A stretch of DNA of 64,000 nucleotides from Pterobdella sp. o SKG-2022 (Eukaryota > Annelida > Clitellata > Hirudinida > Piscicolidae). The notes under the pieces were generated by a model. It saw nothing but the letters and a program-made list of their open reading frames with translations, made no database searches and was not told the DNA's origin. The stretch lies in assembly GCA_964035795.1 (NCBI GenBank), contig OZ038320.1, positions 15,716,775 through 15,780,774 of the forward strand, written 5' to 3'. Below, piece by piece: positions 24,000 through 33,784 of this stretch (within the stretch, counting starts at the first letter, position 1; each line of letters opens with the position of its first letter). A program made the translations under genes and the position numbers.

Positions 24000-24088
24000 A
24001 AGAAATTTTACCAGTAAACTAAAAATTATGAGAATTTATAAGAACACGTAAAAAAGTTTTATTTAGCTAGAATTTTTAACAAGTAAAA

Positions 24089-24208
24089 CCTTGTCATAAT
24101 TCATTAGCAAAGTTTTAGAGAAAAGTGGAAAATTTAAACTGAAAAACCATTTTTTCCGTTTGAACTCTCTACTTTTCTGTACAACTTTGCTAATGAATTA
24201 TGACAAGG
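24089..24208. mobile_element. 120-bp hairpin MITE with perfect 26-bp ends
   Basis: 24089-24114 is the exact reverse complement of 24183-24208, beginning CCTTGTCATAATTCATTAGC. The similarity continues inward with mismatches. It would fold into a near complete hairpin. It abuts the family-B LINE fragment that starts at 24209. Confidence 0.75.
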
Positions 24209-24317
24209 TGGTCTGGTAATAAAGAGAGGTGGTGTAGGAATATTAGTTAGAGAGGATTTATGCATGAATGTTGTGGGAATAATAAGGATATCAGATAGGG
24301 TAATGGTAGAGGTAATT

Positions 24318-24455
24318 GATGAAGTACAATAGCCTGAGCCTCAAAGTAAGGACAACAAACACAAAGTATTTATTAAATGACAAATTAATAATGTAAGCTA
24401 GTCTTACGAAAAGCTTCGTGGCATTTAATAAATACTTTGTTTGTTGTCCTTACTT
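24318..24455. mobile_element. Foldback MITE with 12-bp target duplication
   Basis: Insertion in the family-B endonuclease. GTAGAGGTAATT at 24306-24317 is repeated at 24456-24467, and removing the insert restores the reading DRVMVEVIIFGKK. The core 24345-24454 is an inverted repeat beginning AGTAAGGACAACAAACAC. A related, longer copy is at 42525-42691. Confidence 0.75.
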
Positions 24456-25525
24456 GTAGAGGTAATTATTTTTGGCAAAAAGTTAGTAAGAATTGTTTGC
24501 GCTTATGCCCCACAATGTGGAAAATCGATGAGTGAGAAGGAGAAGTATTGAGAAGATGGTGTGAGGGTGTGAAGTGGAAAATGAAAATGAAGTTTTGATT
24601 TGCTTGGGAGACTTCAATGGACACATTGGAACTGATGGGTTTGAAGGTGTACATGGAGGTTTCGGAATAGGCAAAAGAAACGTGGAGGGTAGATTGCTGT
24701 TGAAATATTGTGTTGAAAAGAGTATGTGTGTGGGTAATAGTTGGTTTTAAAAAAAGGATAAAAGGAAGGTTACTTTTAATGGAGGGTGTAATGGGACAGA
24801 AACAGATTTTGTGTTGATGAAGGGTAGTCAAAGAAAGTTTTTGAAGGATGTGAGAGCAATTGGAAGTGAGCTCCAACACAAACTAATGAAGGTGGTTTCA
24901 GATGGAAGATGGATTAGGAAAAGCCATGCCGTAAAAGTATCTCACCCAAAAGTGTGGAAGCTTTTGAACGATGAAGTGAAAGCAAAATTTTCTGAAAAGA
25001 TGGAAGTTTTGTATCAAAAATGCGATGAACGAAATGCATGGATGAAATATGAAACTTTTGCTTTAAAAGGTTAGTGAAAGTTGACCTAATGCAATTTGGT
25101 TTTATGCCTGGCAAAAGCACAGTAGAAGATATTTATATTCTTAGGAGAATGCAGAAAAAGTACCTTGAAAAAAACATGAAGCTTTTTATCTGTTTTATTG
25201 ATTTGAAGAAGGCTTTTGATCACAGAGTGTCTTGGCGTCATCCAAGATCCAGATACTGGAACCAGATAGACCTGATCATCACCAAAGGCAGGTTCCTCCA
25301 AAGCTTCATCATCACCAGAACGTAATACATTGCAGACTGTGATACTGACCATTCGCTGGTGTGCTGCTAGATCAAATTGCAACCAAAGAAGTTCTACCGC
25401 ACCAAACTACTTGGAACAGCCAAGGTTGCTGTCAGCAAGACCAGACACCCAGATAAAGCAGCCACTTACTCTTCCACCTTCCATTTATTTTTCGACGACA
25501 CATATAGCTCGCCTGCTGCGGAACT

Positions 25526-26428
25526 GTGGAACAACATCAAAACAGCCATTCATTCAGCTGCCATCTCTGGATAGAAAGAAAAAAGGCCAACAAAATGACT
25601 GGTACACAGAAAACTGAGAAATTAGACCCCTTCATTCAAGCTAAACGCAAGGCCTTGCAGCCATACAAAGACCGACCAACTCAAGCTAATCTATCAGTGT
25701 TACAATCAGCTAGAAACCAAGCCAAATCCAAGGTCAGAGAATGTGTAAATGACTACTGGTCCAATCTCTGCAGTGCAGTCCAGCAAGCGTCAGATACAGG
25801 CAACATCAATGCTATGTACGACGGTATCAAGAAAGCAGTTGGACCAACCATCTCTAAAAGTTCTCCACTCAAGTCTAAGTCAGAAGATATAATATCCGAC
25901 AGAACCAAACAACTTGAAAGATGGGTAGAACACTACTTTGAGCTCTATTCAAGGGAGAACACAGTTAGTAAGGCTGCGCTTGATGCCATAGAACGTCTCA
26001 CAACCCTGCAGAAGCTTGATGACCTCTCATCTCTTGAAGATGTTTCCAAAGCAACTGATCAACTTCCCTCAGAGAAAGTTCCATGCAAAAACTGCATTCC
26101 AGGGGAAGTGATCAAAGCTGGCAATTCGAGCCTCCTGGAACCGCTGCACAATCTCAAATGCTGGGAAGAAGGTGAAGTACCCCAAGATATAAAGAACGCA
26201 AACATCATCACCCTCTATAAGAACAAGGGGGACCGCAGCGACTGCAATAATTACAGAGGCATTTCACTTTTGAACATCGTTGGCAAGCTGTTTGCACGGA
26301 TCATACTGCGGCGACTTCAAATGCTGGCAGAGAGAATATACCCGGAATCGAAATGTGGTTTCAGATCAAAAAGGTCGACCGATGACATGATTTTCTCTCT
26401 ACGCCAACTACAAGAAAAATGCCGATAG
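25526..26428 (+). pseudogene. Family-C LINE linker and RT fingers
   Basis: 300 open codons. The linker holds NDYWSNLCSAVQQASDTGNI, a KSEDIISDRTKQLERWVEHY block and DQLPSEKVPCKNCIPGEVI. The fingers hold ANIITLYKNKGDRSDCNNYR, GISLLNIVGKLFARIIL and KCGFRSKRSTDDMIFSLRQL. It stops just before palm motif A. The parent element used APE cleavage and target-primed reverse transcription. This copy cannot, because its 5' half is missing. Confidence 0.85.
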
Positions 26429-26568
26429 TAAAACCAACCACTGTACCTTGCTTTCATTGAATTGACTAATGCGTTTGACCTAGTCAGTAGAGATGTTCTT
26501 TTCAAAATGCTGCCCATCATTGGCTGCCCACCAAAGCTGTTGAGTCTGATTAGGTCCTTTCATGACGC

Positions 26569-27186
26569 ATGCTGAGTACCGAACAGTTTGTCGGCGACAT
26601 CTCAAGCGCATTTGGAATTAAGAGCGGTGTGAAACAAGGTTGCGTACTTGCACCCACCCACTTTGGCATCTTCTTTGCCTTGCTACTAAAGCACACATTT
26701 GGAACATCAAGCGACGGTGTCTACCTCCACACAAGAACAAATGGCCACCTCTTCAACATCGCTCGTCTACGCTCCAAATCGAAGATAAGCAAAGTCACAG
26801 TCAGAGACTTGCTTTATGCAGACGACGCATCTATTGCCTCTCATACTCAAGATGGTTTGCAGCGACTAATGGACCGTATGTCAAATGCATGCGATCTGTT
26901 CAGTCTAACCATTAGTCTAAAGAAGACTCAGGTAATAGGCCAAGCAATACCAATGCCAACTACCATCAGAATAAATCAGAAAGATCTGGAAGTTGTCAAC
27001 CAGTTCCAGTATTTTGGCTCAACAACAACAGACTCGCTATCACTGGGTATGGAGATCAGCAAACGCATTGGAAAAGCCGCAACGACTCTGGCTAAGCTCA
27101 CCAAGCGGGTTTGGGATAACAAACACCTCACTATCACCACCAAAGTCAAAGTCTACCAGACCTGTGTCATCAGTACCATGCTTTAA
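26569..27186 (+). pseudogene. Family-C LINE RT palm and thumb
   Basis: 205 open codons with GVKQGCVLAPTHFGIFFALL (palm B) and LLYADDASIASHTQDGLQRL (YADD). SLTISLKKTQVIGQA and VVNQFQYFGSTT follow, then EISKRIGKAATTLAKLTKRV. Palm A, just upstream in a shifted frame, reads FIELTNAFDLVSRD (N in place of the usual K). Confidence 0.85.
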
Positions 27187-27808
27187 AGCAGCAAATCTTG
27201 GGCGACCTATGCGCATCAGGAAAGGAAACTTCAAACCTTACATATCAGTTGCCTGCGCAAAATCCTTTGTATCACTTGGCAGGACAAAGTCACCGACACC
27301 AAAGTCCTCGCCAAGGCAGACATACCCTCCATGTACACCCTCCTTCAACAGAAGCGCGTTCGCTGGATAGGCCATGTGCATAGAACGGATGATGGACGCA
27401 TACCGAAAGACCTCTTGTACAGCGAACTCGCAACAGGCAAGCGCAAGAAAGGTCGTCCACACCTTCGCTTCATGGATGTTTGCAAGCGTGACATGAAGGC
27501 ATACGGTATAGACACAGACAACTGGGAGAAACCTGCTGCAAACAGATCAACCTGGAAATCTACATTGTTCAAGGAACTGTCCTATGGTGAAGGGAAAATG
27601 TCTGAACAAGCAGCAGTTAAGTCTTCAGAGGAAAGCCAGCCAGCACACATCCGTCGAACAACAAAACAATGCACCAGTCTTTACCTGCCTAAACTGTGGC
27701 CGACACTGCAAATCAAATATCGGCCTCTACAGCCACTACAGACGGTGCACGATAAGTTCTTCAACAGGCGCAATTTCAGTCTACGACTGAAGGATGCCAC
27801 TGAGTCCT
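27187..27808 (+). pseudogene. Family-C LINE C-terminal region with C2H2 finger
   Basis: Continues after a frameshift as SMYTLLQQKRVRWIGHVHRT, DDGRIPKDLLYSELATGKRK and GRPHLRFMDVCKRDMKAYGI. After another shift it reads VFTCLNCGRHCKSNIGLYSH with YRRC. The C-x2-C-x12-H-x3-5-H/C pattern is a zinc finger often found at the end of this LINE type. The stop is near 27790-27808. Confidence 0.8.
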
Positions 27809-27934
27809 AGATATGTCTGAAAACGGAAGAAAAGTGCTCTATATGAACTCCTTTATGCAGATGACTTGGTCTTGATGGCAGAGGCTACGGAAAAACTGGA
27901 AGCACAATTCATTTGTTTAAAGGCAACTTTTTAA

Positions 27935-28120
27935 GTCGGCCTCTTAGTTTCAATGGTTGAACATTAGACTAATTGTCTAAAGTTACCGGGTTCGATCCCG
28001 CGTGGGCCGACAGTTAGCACCTGTTCCACAGTGTATTTTCGCTATATTAAATTTATAGCAAGCGCTTTGATCTATAAGAAAAAACGCTTTATGAATACCG
28101 CATTACATTACATTACATTA
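27935..28120 (+). mobile_element. tRNA-derived SINE, complete
   Basis: A 77-base tRNA-like head (27935-28011) has a perfect 7-bp acceptor stem (GTCGGCC with GGCCGAC), A box TAGTTTCAATGG, B box GGTTCGATCCC and an anticodon-like loop CTAATTG. A 90-base body follows with GCGCTTTGATCTATAA and a CATTA-repeat tail. It lies precisely within the family-B LINE between GGCAACTTTTTAA and AGGGAAAGGATTG, where the 18-20 kb copy is continuous. Pol III promoter boxes drive such elements. A partner LINE supplies the RT. Confidence 0.85.
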
Positions 28121-28130
28121 AGGGAAAGGA

Positions 28131-28448
28131 TTGAAGGTTAATCTTGGTAAGGCAAAGGTCATGGAGAGTGGTGGTGATAGTGGGGTTGTTATCTTGGTTA
28201 AGATGGATTCATGTGGTGCGTTTGGTGAGAAGGCTAAGGTAAATTGTGTGAGATGCAAGACATGCAAGAAGTGGGTTCATGCGTGGTGTGCAAGGGCAAA
28301 AAGAGTTTCTTGTAGTATTAATAGAAATTTTGAATGTAGAGTTTGTATGAATTGTTCAAATGAAGAATGTAATAATGTTTTGAATGGTTGTCTGAGTGAG
28401 TTGATGAAGGTGAAAAAATTATTTTTATCTAGGGAACAATATGAATAG
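28131..28448 (+). pseudogene. Finger and tail segment of family-B LINE
   Basis: 105 codons: thumb KVNLGKAKVMESGGDSG, finger CGAFGEKAKVNCVRCKTCKK and WVHAWCARAKRVSC, NFECRVCMNCSNEECN. Compared with the 18.4-18.9 kb copy the second Cys of the first knuckle is Phe, but the later WVHAWC Cys is kept, so each copy has decayed differently. Confidence 0.75.
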
Positions 28449-29298
28449 GGGACGAGAAAGAGAACTAGCTGTTACACGAAAGATAGAGCTGGTATGTCTT
28501 CTATGTTATGTGGTAAAAGACACATCGAATATCAAAAGATAAATTTAGAAGACATGTGTGAAGCCTATCATGACATATGGCTCGGAAACTTGGGTGGTAA
28601 GCTCCGTTGAAGAGAGTATTTTGAAAAGAGCAAAAAAACGGATGTTTCGAATGATGTGTGGTGTGCAGCTAGCTGATGCTTTGAGTACAACGGAGTTGAT
28701 GGTTAGATTAGGGTAAGATAATAATATTATTGAAGTGATGAGACAAGAGAGTTGTTTGGCTGGGTCATATTGTAAAGAAAGGGGATGATGATTGTGTTAA
28801 GTAAGCATGGAGGTTTGAGGTTGAAGGTAGTAGAGAAAGGGGAAGGCCAAGGTTAGCTTGGAAGAGTATGATGGAAAACCTTTATCGTAGGCTTGAGGAA
28901 GGGCTCGAAGCTGCCTATGACAGGGTGAATTGGAGAAAGGGTTAGGTCATGGAAATAAGTCAGTGAAGGGAAAGATGCTGACTATAATAAAATGATACTG
29001 ATACTGAAACAGTTTCAATATTCGAAAACAACGGAAAGTTTCTTTGAAACGCAAAAAACAAGGCATGTGTAAGACTCAGCGAGTTAACATTTACATTTCT
29101 GAACTTTTAAAAAATTCGAAAAACCTCAGTTGTCGACATGCTTGAAAATTTGAAGTTCTATTTTTTTATTTCTAACAAATTATATTTAGAAGCACACACG
29201 TTTTGTTTCATCAGTCTGCTTTTATCAGACTATTATTCATGAATAAAAAAGCATAAAAATTATAGCTAAGTATGCTTTCAAGAATCAAACAACAGTAC

Positions 29299-29456
29299 TT
29301 TGTAATCATAGAGTACTTGTCTTATAACTTCAGGTGCCATCCAGAAAGGAGTTCCAACAAAGGTAGCTCTCTTGTTCAAAGTGCTGGTTAACTGACCCGC
29401 TACCCCAAAATCAGCTATCTTCACTTCGCCTCTCTCTGATAACAGTATGTTGGCAG
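29299..29456 (-). CDS. GCKIII kinase exon 5 (DFG and activation segment)
   Basis: Encodes residues 138-190: [20 protein letters not shown] carries the metal-binding Asp153, and [14 protein letters not shown] carries the activating Thr169 and the APE motif. The acceptor is CCAAAAG and the donor AAA|GTACTG. It keeps all residues needed for activity. It is placed between LINE-filled introns of 13.8 and 5.6 kb. Confidence 0.95.
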
Positions 29457-29559
29457 CTTTTGGGTAAATAAAAAGTGTTATTTATAAATAATATATTTTT
29501 AGTTATCACATTTGTAAAAATTTTTAGGCCTCAGCTTGCTAGTGGAGTCAGTATGTGCA

Positions 29560-29680
29560 TAAGGCCATTCCAGAGAAAACGGAAAGTTTTTGTAGGTGGA
29601 AAAAAACAACCATCAGCTGAAAATAAATCCCGCTATGTCGTTGATAATAAGTCAAAAGCATGTAGCTAGAAGAATGAAAA
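29560..29680 (+). repeat. Family-B LINE linker fragment
   Basis: QRKRKVFVGGKKQPSAENKS, then RYVVDNKSKA, matches EKRRNFRRWKQLPSGENKSC and YVSDKKKAK in the copy at 20.1 kb. A short isolated piece in kinase intron 4, about 100 bp upstream of exon 5 in gene sense. Confidence 0.6.
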
Positions 29681-29744
29681 AAAAAACAGAGAAAGAGTTG
29701 AGAATAAAATGAACGATATTTATTTCTTTTATGAAGGTTTACAA

Positions 29745-30180
29745 TAAACACTAAAGCATGAATGTTGATTTATAGTTAATGTTTTTGGCTCGCCGAAGCA
29801 CGGCTTTCTTCCAACTTCCACGATTTTCTGTCTTACAAGTTCGATTGCCTCTTCTATTGATAGAGTGACATTTCAAGTCATCCTTGATGGTGGTAAATAG
29901 CCTGGCATTTGGTCTTCCTCGTTTTTTTTCGATTTTTATAGAGCCAATAGACCGGAACATGGTCGTCCACACGCAAAATGTGGTTTAGTATTTGCCAGCA
30001 TCGTTTTTTCACTTCACATGTTGCTGGTTAAATGAAAGAGTCTACTTCTTCTGTAGACATACGCTTTGGTCAAAAGATTCCACACACGTGACTCACCATT
30101 CTTCTAGTAAAACTGTCTATAGATTTTTCCATATTTTTGTTCATTGATCAAGTGCTGCAACTAAGAAGCATAATGGATTG
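29745..30180 (-). mobile_element. LINE C-terminal fragment, minus strand
   Basis: Shifted frames on the minus strand read GRPNARLFTTIKDDLKCHSI and GSWKKAVLRRAK near 29800-29930. This fits the GRPxxR...W C-terminal pattern of APE-type LINEs. Damaged. The family is not certain. Confidence 0.5.
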
Positions 30181-30189
30181 AAGGTATGT

Positions 30190-30600
30190 TTTATAAAGAC
30201 TACCCCAAATCAGGAGTAGAGCCCCTTAGGCGGTTAGATAATGCATTAGCTCGTCTCTCCGGCAGCTCCTGCATTCAGACTAGCTTCCAGCTGTCTTGAC
30301 CCAGTTTTGCCGCTGGCTCAAGCTTGTCTGGACGATAGAGTGAGATCGGTGCTGCGCAAGCCTTTTTCACTTAAATCTCATTACAGCGCAGGTCATGGCA
30401 ACAAAGACCATTTAATTTACCAAGCCCTGTGGCGTTAGGAGAGTGACGAAGCAGCAGGTGCGGAATCACTGGAAGCTGTAGTTGCAAACCTACACACAGG
30501 CGGCTCAGGCCATATGGTCGTTCTTCTCTGAATTTAGAACAACAGCGAAGTCCTGCACCCCCCGGTGTCAAAGGTGGTTTTGTTGGTTCTAACTCAGATT
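30190..30600. repeat. GC-rich unclassified segment
   Basis: Much richer in G and C than its surroundings (for example GGCGGCTCAGGCC, CACCCCCCGGTGTC). No protein motif was recognised on either strand. Probably an untranslated part of a retroelement, perhaps the 5' region of one of the LINEs. I could not match it to another place in the window. Confidence 0.4.
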
Positions 30601-30829
30601 GGTGGCATTAAGTTAAAAATGTAAATAACTTCGTATCTTCTTCAGAGCAGCTTTTTTTCATTTTTCCACCATTTTTAATTACCATGTCAAAAGCAGACGA
30701 TAAGTCTTTTCTTTGAATTTTCAGTTTATTGTGTTAGCTATTTTGAGTTTGTTTAATAACGGAAAAGATGCCTTTAATTGCAGGCGAAAAATTTGACGTC
30801 ATGCCCAGAACCAACAGTTAGTTTAAATA

Positions 30830-31150
30830 GAAGGTTACATTTAACGCATTCATGCATTTCTCAAACACTCCCAGCTCAAGTGGGCAGGGCACGTACTCAG
30901 AATGCCCGACAAACGCCTGCCAAAGCGACTGCTTTTCATTGAACTGATTGAAGGCAAGCGCTCTTTTGAAGATCAGAGAAAGAACACGCTTAAGGCTTCT
31001 TTGAAACATTGCAGCATCGATTCTGAAACATGGAAAAAATAGCCAGAGACAGACCTACCTGGAGCAGCACTGTTTCTACTGGTATGTCGAACTCTGAAGC
31101 GAGGCGTGTGGAAGAGCAGAAGCAGAAACGCCAGCATCGCTAAATAAGTG
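30830..31150 (+). mobile_element. Family-C-like LINE C-terminal fragment
   Basis: Reads LKHSQLKWAGHVLRMPDKRL then PKRLLFIELIEGKRSFEDQR and DRPTWSSTVSTG in one main frame. The (R/K)W-GHV-RM-D-R-PK pattern is the C-terminal region of the LINE at 27.2-27.8 kb and its relatives. 5'-truncated relic. Confidence 0.65.
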
Positions 31151-31249
31151 AGTACTGCCTCTCAGTTTGGTTCTACTTCAGCGCATTCTTGTGTCTCTAA
31201 TCATATAACAGAAGACAATGCTGAAAGACTTCCAGTTCAAACTTACCTT

Positions 31250-31515
31250 TTACGTATTACCCTTCTATTTCACTTCCTCTACTACCATTTAACTTTTTTT
31301 TAGATATTACAAATTACGTACTTCAACCAAAATCACTGAAACAACAATCTGAAAACTATTCAAATCAAACACTATTATTAACTAACCATCACAATATCAA
31401 GTGAAGTATAGAAACTTAAATGCAATTTAAATGGTACCTATGTCTTTTAGTTTGTATACTTCACTTGATAATTTAACTTGAGAATTTAACTTACAGCAAT
31501 CAAATTAAACCAATT
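31250..31515. repeat. Short inverted-repeat (hairpin) element
   Basis: 31397-31417 (ATATCAAGTGAAGTATAGAA) pairs with 31448-31471 (TTTGTATACTTCACTTGATA). The stem is about 20 bases with one or two mismatches and a short loop. Possibly a MITE remnant. Confidence 0.4.
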
Positions 31516-31899
31516 ACGAGTATGTCTATAGTGGAATTAACTTGGAGTTTCTCGACCACTGAGTATTATGTACTAGGAATGCAAAACTAAATTCAATGTA
31601 AGTTTTCATAGATATGACAATTGTAACAAGGATTGTGCAAGTATAACAAATAAAATAAAATAGAAAACTGAGATAATATGAAAGAAAGGTCTGTTGTTCA
31701 AAACAAAAGCTTCCATAATCATCGTGGCTTGACTTCACGAACGAAGATTTTATGAAGGAGGGTTTCCACATTTACTGCAATCGTGCTCGTGGCTGACTAG
31801 GCCAATGCGAGATAGGCAGGCGCGACCCTAGCGACTGCAGTTATAGGTTATGCTAAGTAGTCTGCTGAAATATCACGATTTTTCTTTCTACAACTTTTT

Positions 31900-33600
31900 T
31901 CTTTCAGGTTGATTTGGAAGAATCCTATAACGCCTCTTTGGTGCCCCTCTGTCGCGGTGGCCAGTGGAAAGCTCGCCATACAAGGCCATTCTGGAGACAT
32001 GTTCTATCCAGCGTAGCTGTGATTTCAGTAGCATGACTCCAATACTAGTGACCTCCACTTGTTCAAGGACCTCAACATTTGTGACGTAATCGTTCCAGTA
32101 AATGTTGAAAATAATGCGGACAACATTGGTGGAAATGTTCCAGGAGTCACACGTTGTGACGATACGATACCCATGCTTCAGAATCGTACAGTAGGGTGGT
32201 GAGTATGACGGCTCTGTATACGCTGACTTTGGTGCCCTTCTTCAGCTGCTTGTTTTTCCAGATTCTTTTGTAGTCTGCCAAAAGCGTTGTTAGATTTGAC
32301 CAGTCTGTTGTTTATTTCTCTGTCGATCTTGGCATCTGATGTGAGTGTCCAGCTCAAGTAAGTGAACTGGTGAACGGTCTTCAACAAAGCCTTGCCAATG
32401 GTGAAATGTGGAAGACGATGCTCTTTTCGAAATGCAGGTTGGTGGAGAACTTCCGTCTTTTTCAGGTTGACCTTGAAACCAAAGAGCTGAAACAGTTTTT
32501 GCGAAGCAGGGTGTCAGGTGCTGTTGGTATGTGCAACGAGGACAGCGCCGTCAGCAAATAGAAGGTTTCGAACAAACTGTTCACAAGTCTTTGTGTGGGC
32601 CTGCAACCTCCTAAGGTTGATTAGACTGCCGTCGAAGCGATAGCGGATGTACATAACATCTTCATCGTCGAGATCTTCCATGGCCTGCTTAAGTATCATG
32701 CTGAAAAGGATGCGGAACAGAGTTGGAGCCAAGACACAACTTTGTTTCACACTGTTGACAATAGGGAAAGGTTTAGAAAAGTCGATTTTTAACCTAACTT
32801 GGCCGTGCTGATCTTCATGCAGCTGGATGATCATACAGAAAAACTTTGGGGGACAGCCGAGGTGCTCACCGTGTCGAACGCCTTGGTTAAGTCGATAAGC
32901 ATTACATACAGTCCCTCATTCTGCTCCCGACACTTTTCTTGAAGCTATCGGAGGACAAAAACCATGTCTGTGGTACCCCGGTTGGGTCTGAAGCCACACT
33001 GGGTTTCTGGAAAACGATCTTCTGCAATGATAGGTACTAGCCTATTCAAGAGCACAAGAGCTAAGGTTTTGCCTGAAATGGAAAGTAGAGTGATCCCCCG
33101 ATAGTTTGAGCAGTCAGACCCCTTATTTTTGTACAGGGTAATAATGACTGCATTCCGAGGTCTCTTGACATTTTGCTGTTTCCAACAACAGACAAGAAGT
33201 TCGTGAAGCTTGCTGTGTAACGCTAGACCTCCATTTTTCCAAAGCTGAGATGAAATTTTATCAATTCCTGCTGCCTTGCTACCCTTCACTTGCTCTATAG
33301 CTTTGGTAAGTTATTGCCTTGTGGACAGTTCGTCCATTTTGACCATGACTGGCAGGACTGAGGGATGTGGAGTAGTGCTGAGACAACTCGATCAGTATTA
33401 AACAGGACCTAAAAATTTTCAGACCAACAGCACAAGATAGATTTCTTGTCTTCGAGGAGTGTCTGTCCATCTGCACTGTACAAAAGACTATGGGCCTGAT
33501 ATGTGGGGCCATATACTGCATTGAGGGCTTTAAAAAACTTCTGAAGTCACCAGCACCATATATGCATATATGAATTTCTTATATGTTAACAACTTCATTT
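31900..33600 (-). mobile_element. Family-C-like LINE, minus strand, RT and tail, broken
   Basis: Minus-strand order: GSKAAGIDKISSQLWKNGG (33280), NAVIITLYKNKGSDCSNYRG, ITLLSISGKTLALVLLNRL, CGFRPNRGTTDMVFVLRQLQ, then a shifted VMLIDLTKAFDTVS (palm A, 32890), RIFFxMILKQAMEDLDDEDV and FVRNLLFADGAVLVAHTNS (motif C reads ADG, not ADD), a thumb and a tail with VTNVEVLEQVEVTSIG and RGAPKRRY near 31930. Related to but distinct from the copy at 25.2-27.8 kb. Many frameshifts. Confidence 0.8.
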
Positions 33601-33784
33601 GCTGAATATTAATTTGTTCAAGTCATGGAACATGTGCAAGGTGGGGGAAGGCAAGGGCATGCTTCCCACGCGCTTTAAATGCTCCAGAAATCTCCATGAA
33701 TTTACAAACAAAAGCAATGGCCCTCAGTTTTCAGTAGCTCTTGAATGGGCAGAGACTGCTAAGAATGCCTAGGTTTTCTTCTTT

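Larger units (their letters stand above)
25225..27808 (+). mobile_element. Family-C (RTE-like) LINE with C-terminal C2H2 finger, 5'-truncated
   Basis: A better preserved, GC-richer LINE nested in the family-B copy. It starts within the endonuclease end (VSWRHPRSRYWNQIDLIIT), then the linker, RT, a thumb and a tail, closing with a C2H2-like finger at about 27690-27750 (CLNCGRHCKSNIGLYSHYRR). Few frameshifts: near 26428, 26570 and 27185, and one at about 27690. The flanking host LINE has lost about 215 bp compared with the copy at 19.1-19.3 kb. Confidence 0.88.
24209..29005 (+). mobile_element. Family-B LINE, plus strand, with three nested insertions and an internal deletion
   Basis: LINE pieces 24209-24317, 24456-25224, 27809-27934 and 28121-29005 read on as one element. 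They encode endonuclease (GGVGILVREDL, GDFNGHIGTDGFEGVHGG in shifted frames), linker with ETFALKG, RT start FGFMPGKSTVEDIYILRRM and FIDLKKAFD, YADDLVLMAE, thumb KVNLGKAKVMES, finger, and tail with MLCGKRHIEYQ and a GATACT-type 3' end. Between ETFALKG and LVKVDLM about 250 codons present in the 18-20 kb copy are missing. A foldback MITE, a family-C LINE and a SINE are inserted. It lies in kinase intron 5. Confidence 0.88.

Noticed and set aside
24466..24879. A 137-codon minus-strand open frame as a gene
   Set aside because: It is the antisense of the family-B LINE endonuclease and linker read on the plus strand. Composition is His/Thr/Ser-rich as expected from the reverse of that sequence.
27935..28011. 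A tRNA gene
   Set aside because: The acceptor stem and boxes are good, but the sequence continues into a 110-base body with a CATTA tail, the same body is found at 1-80, and the unit interrupts a LINE. It is a SINE.
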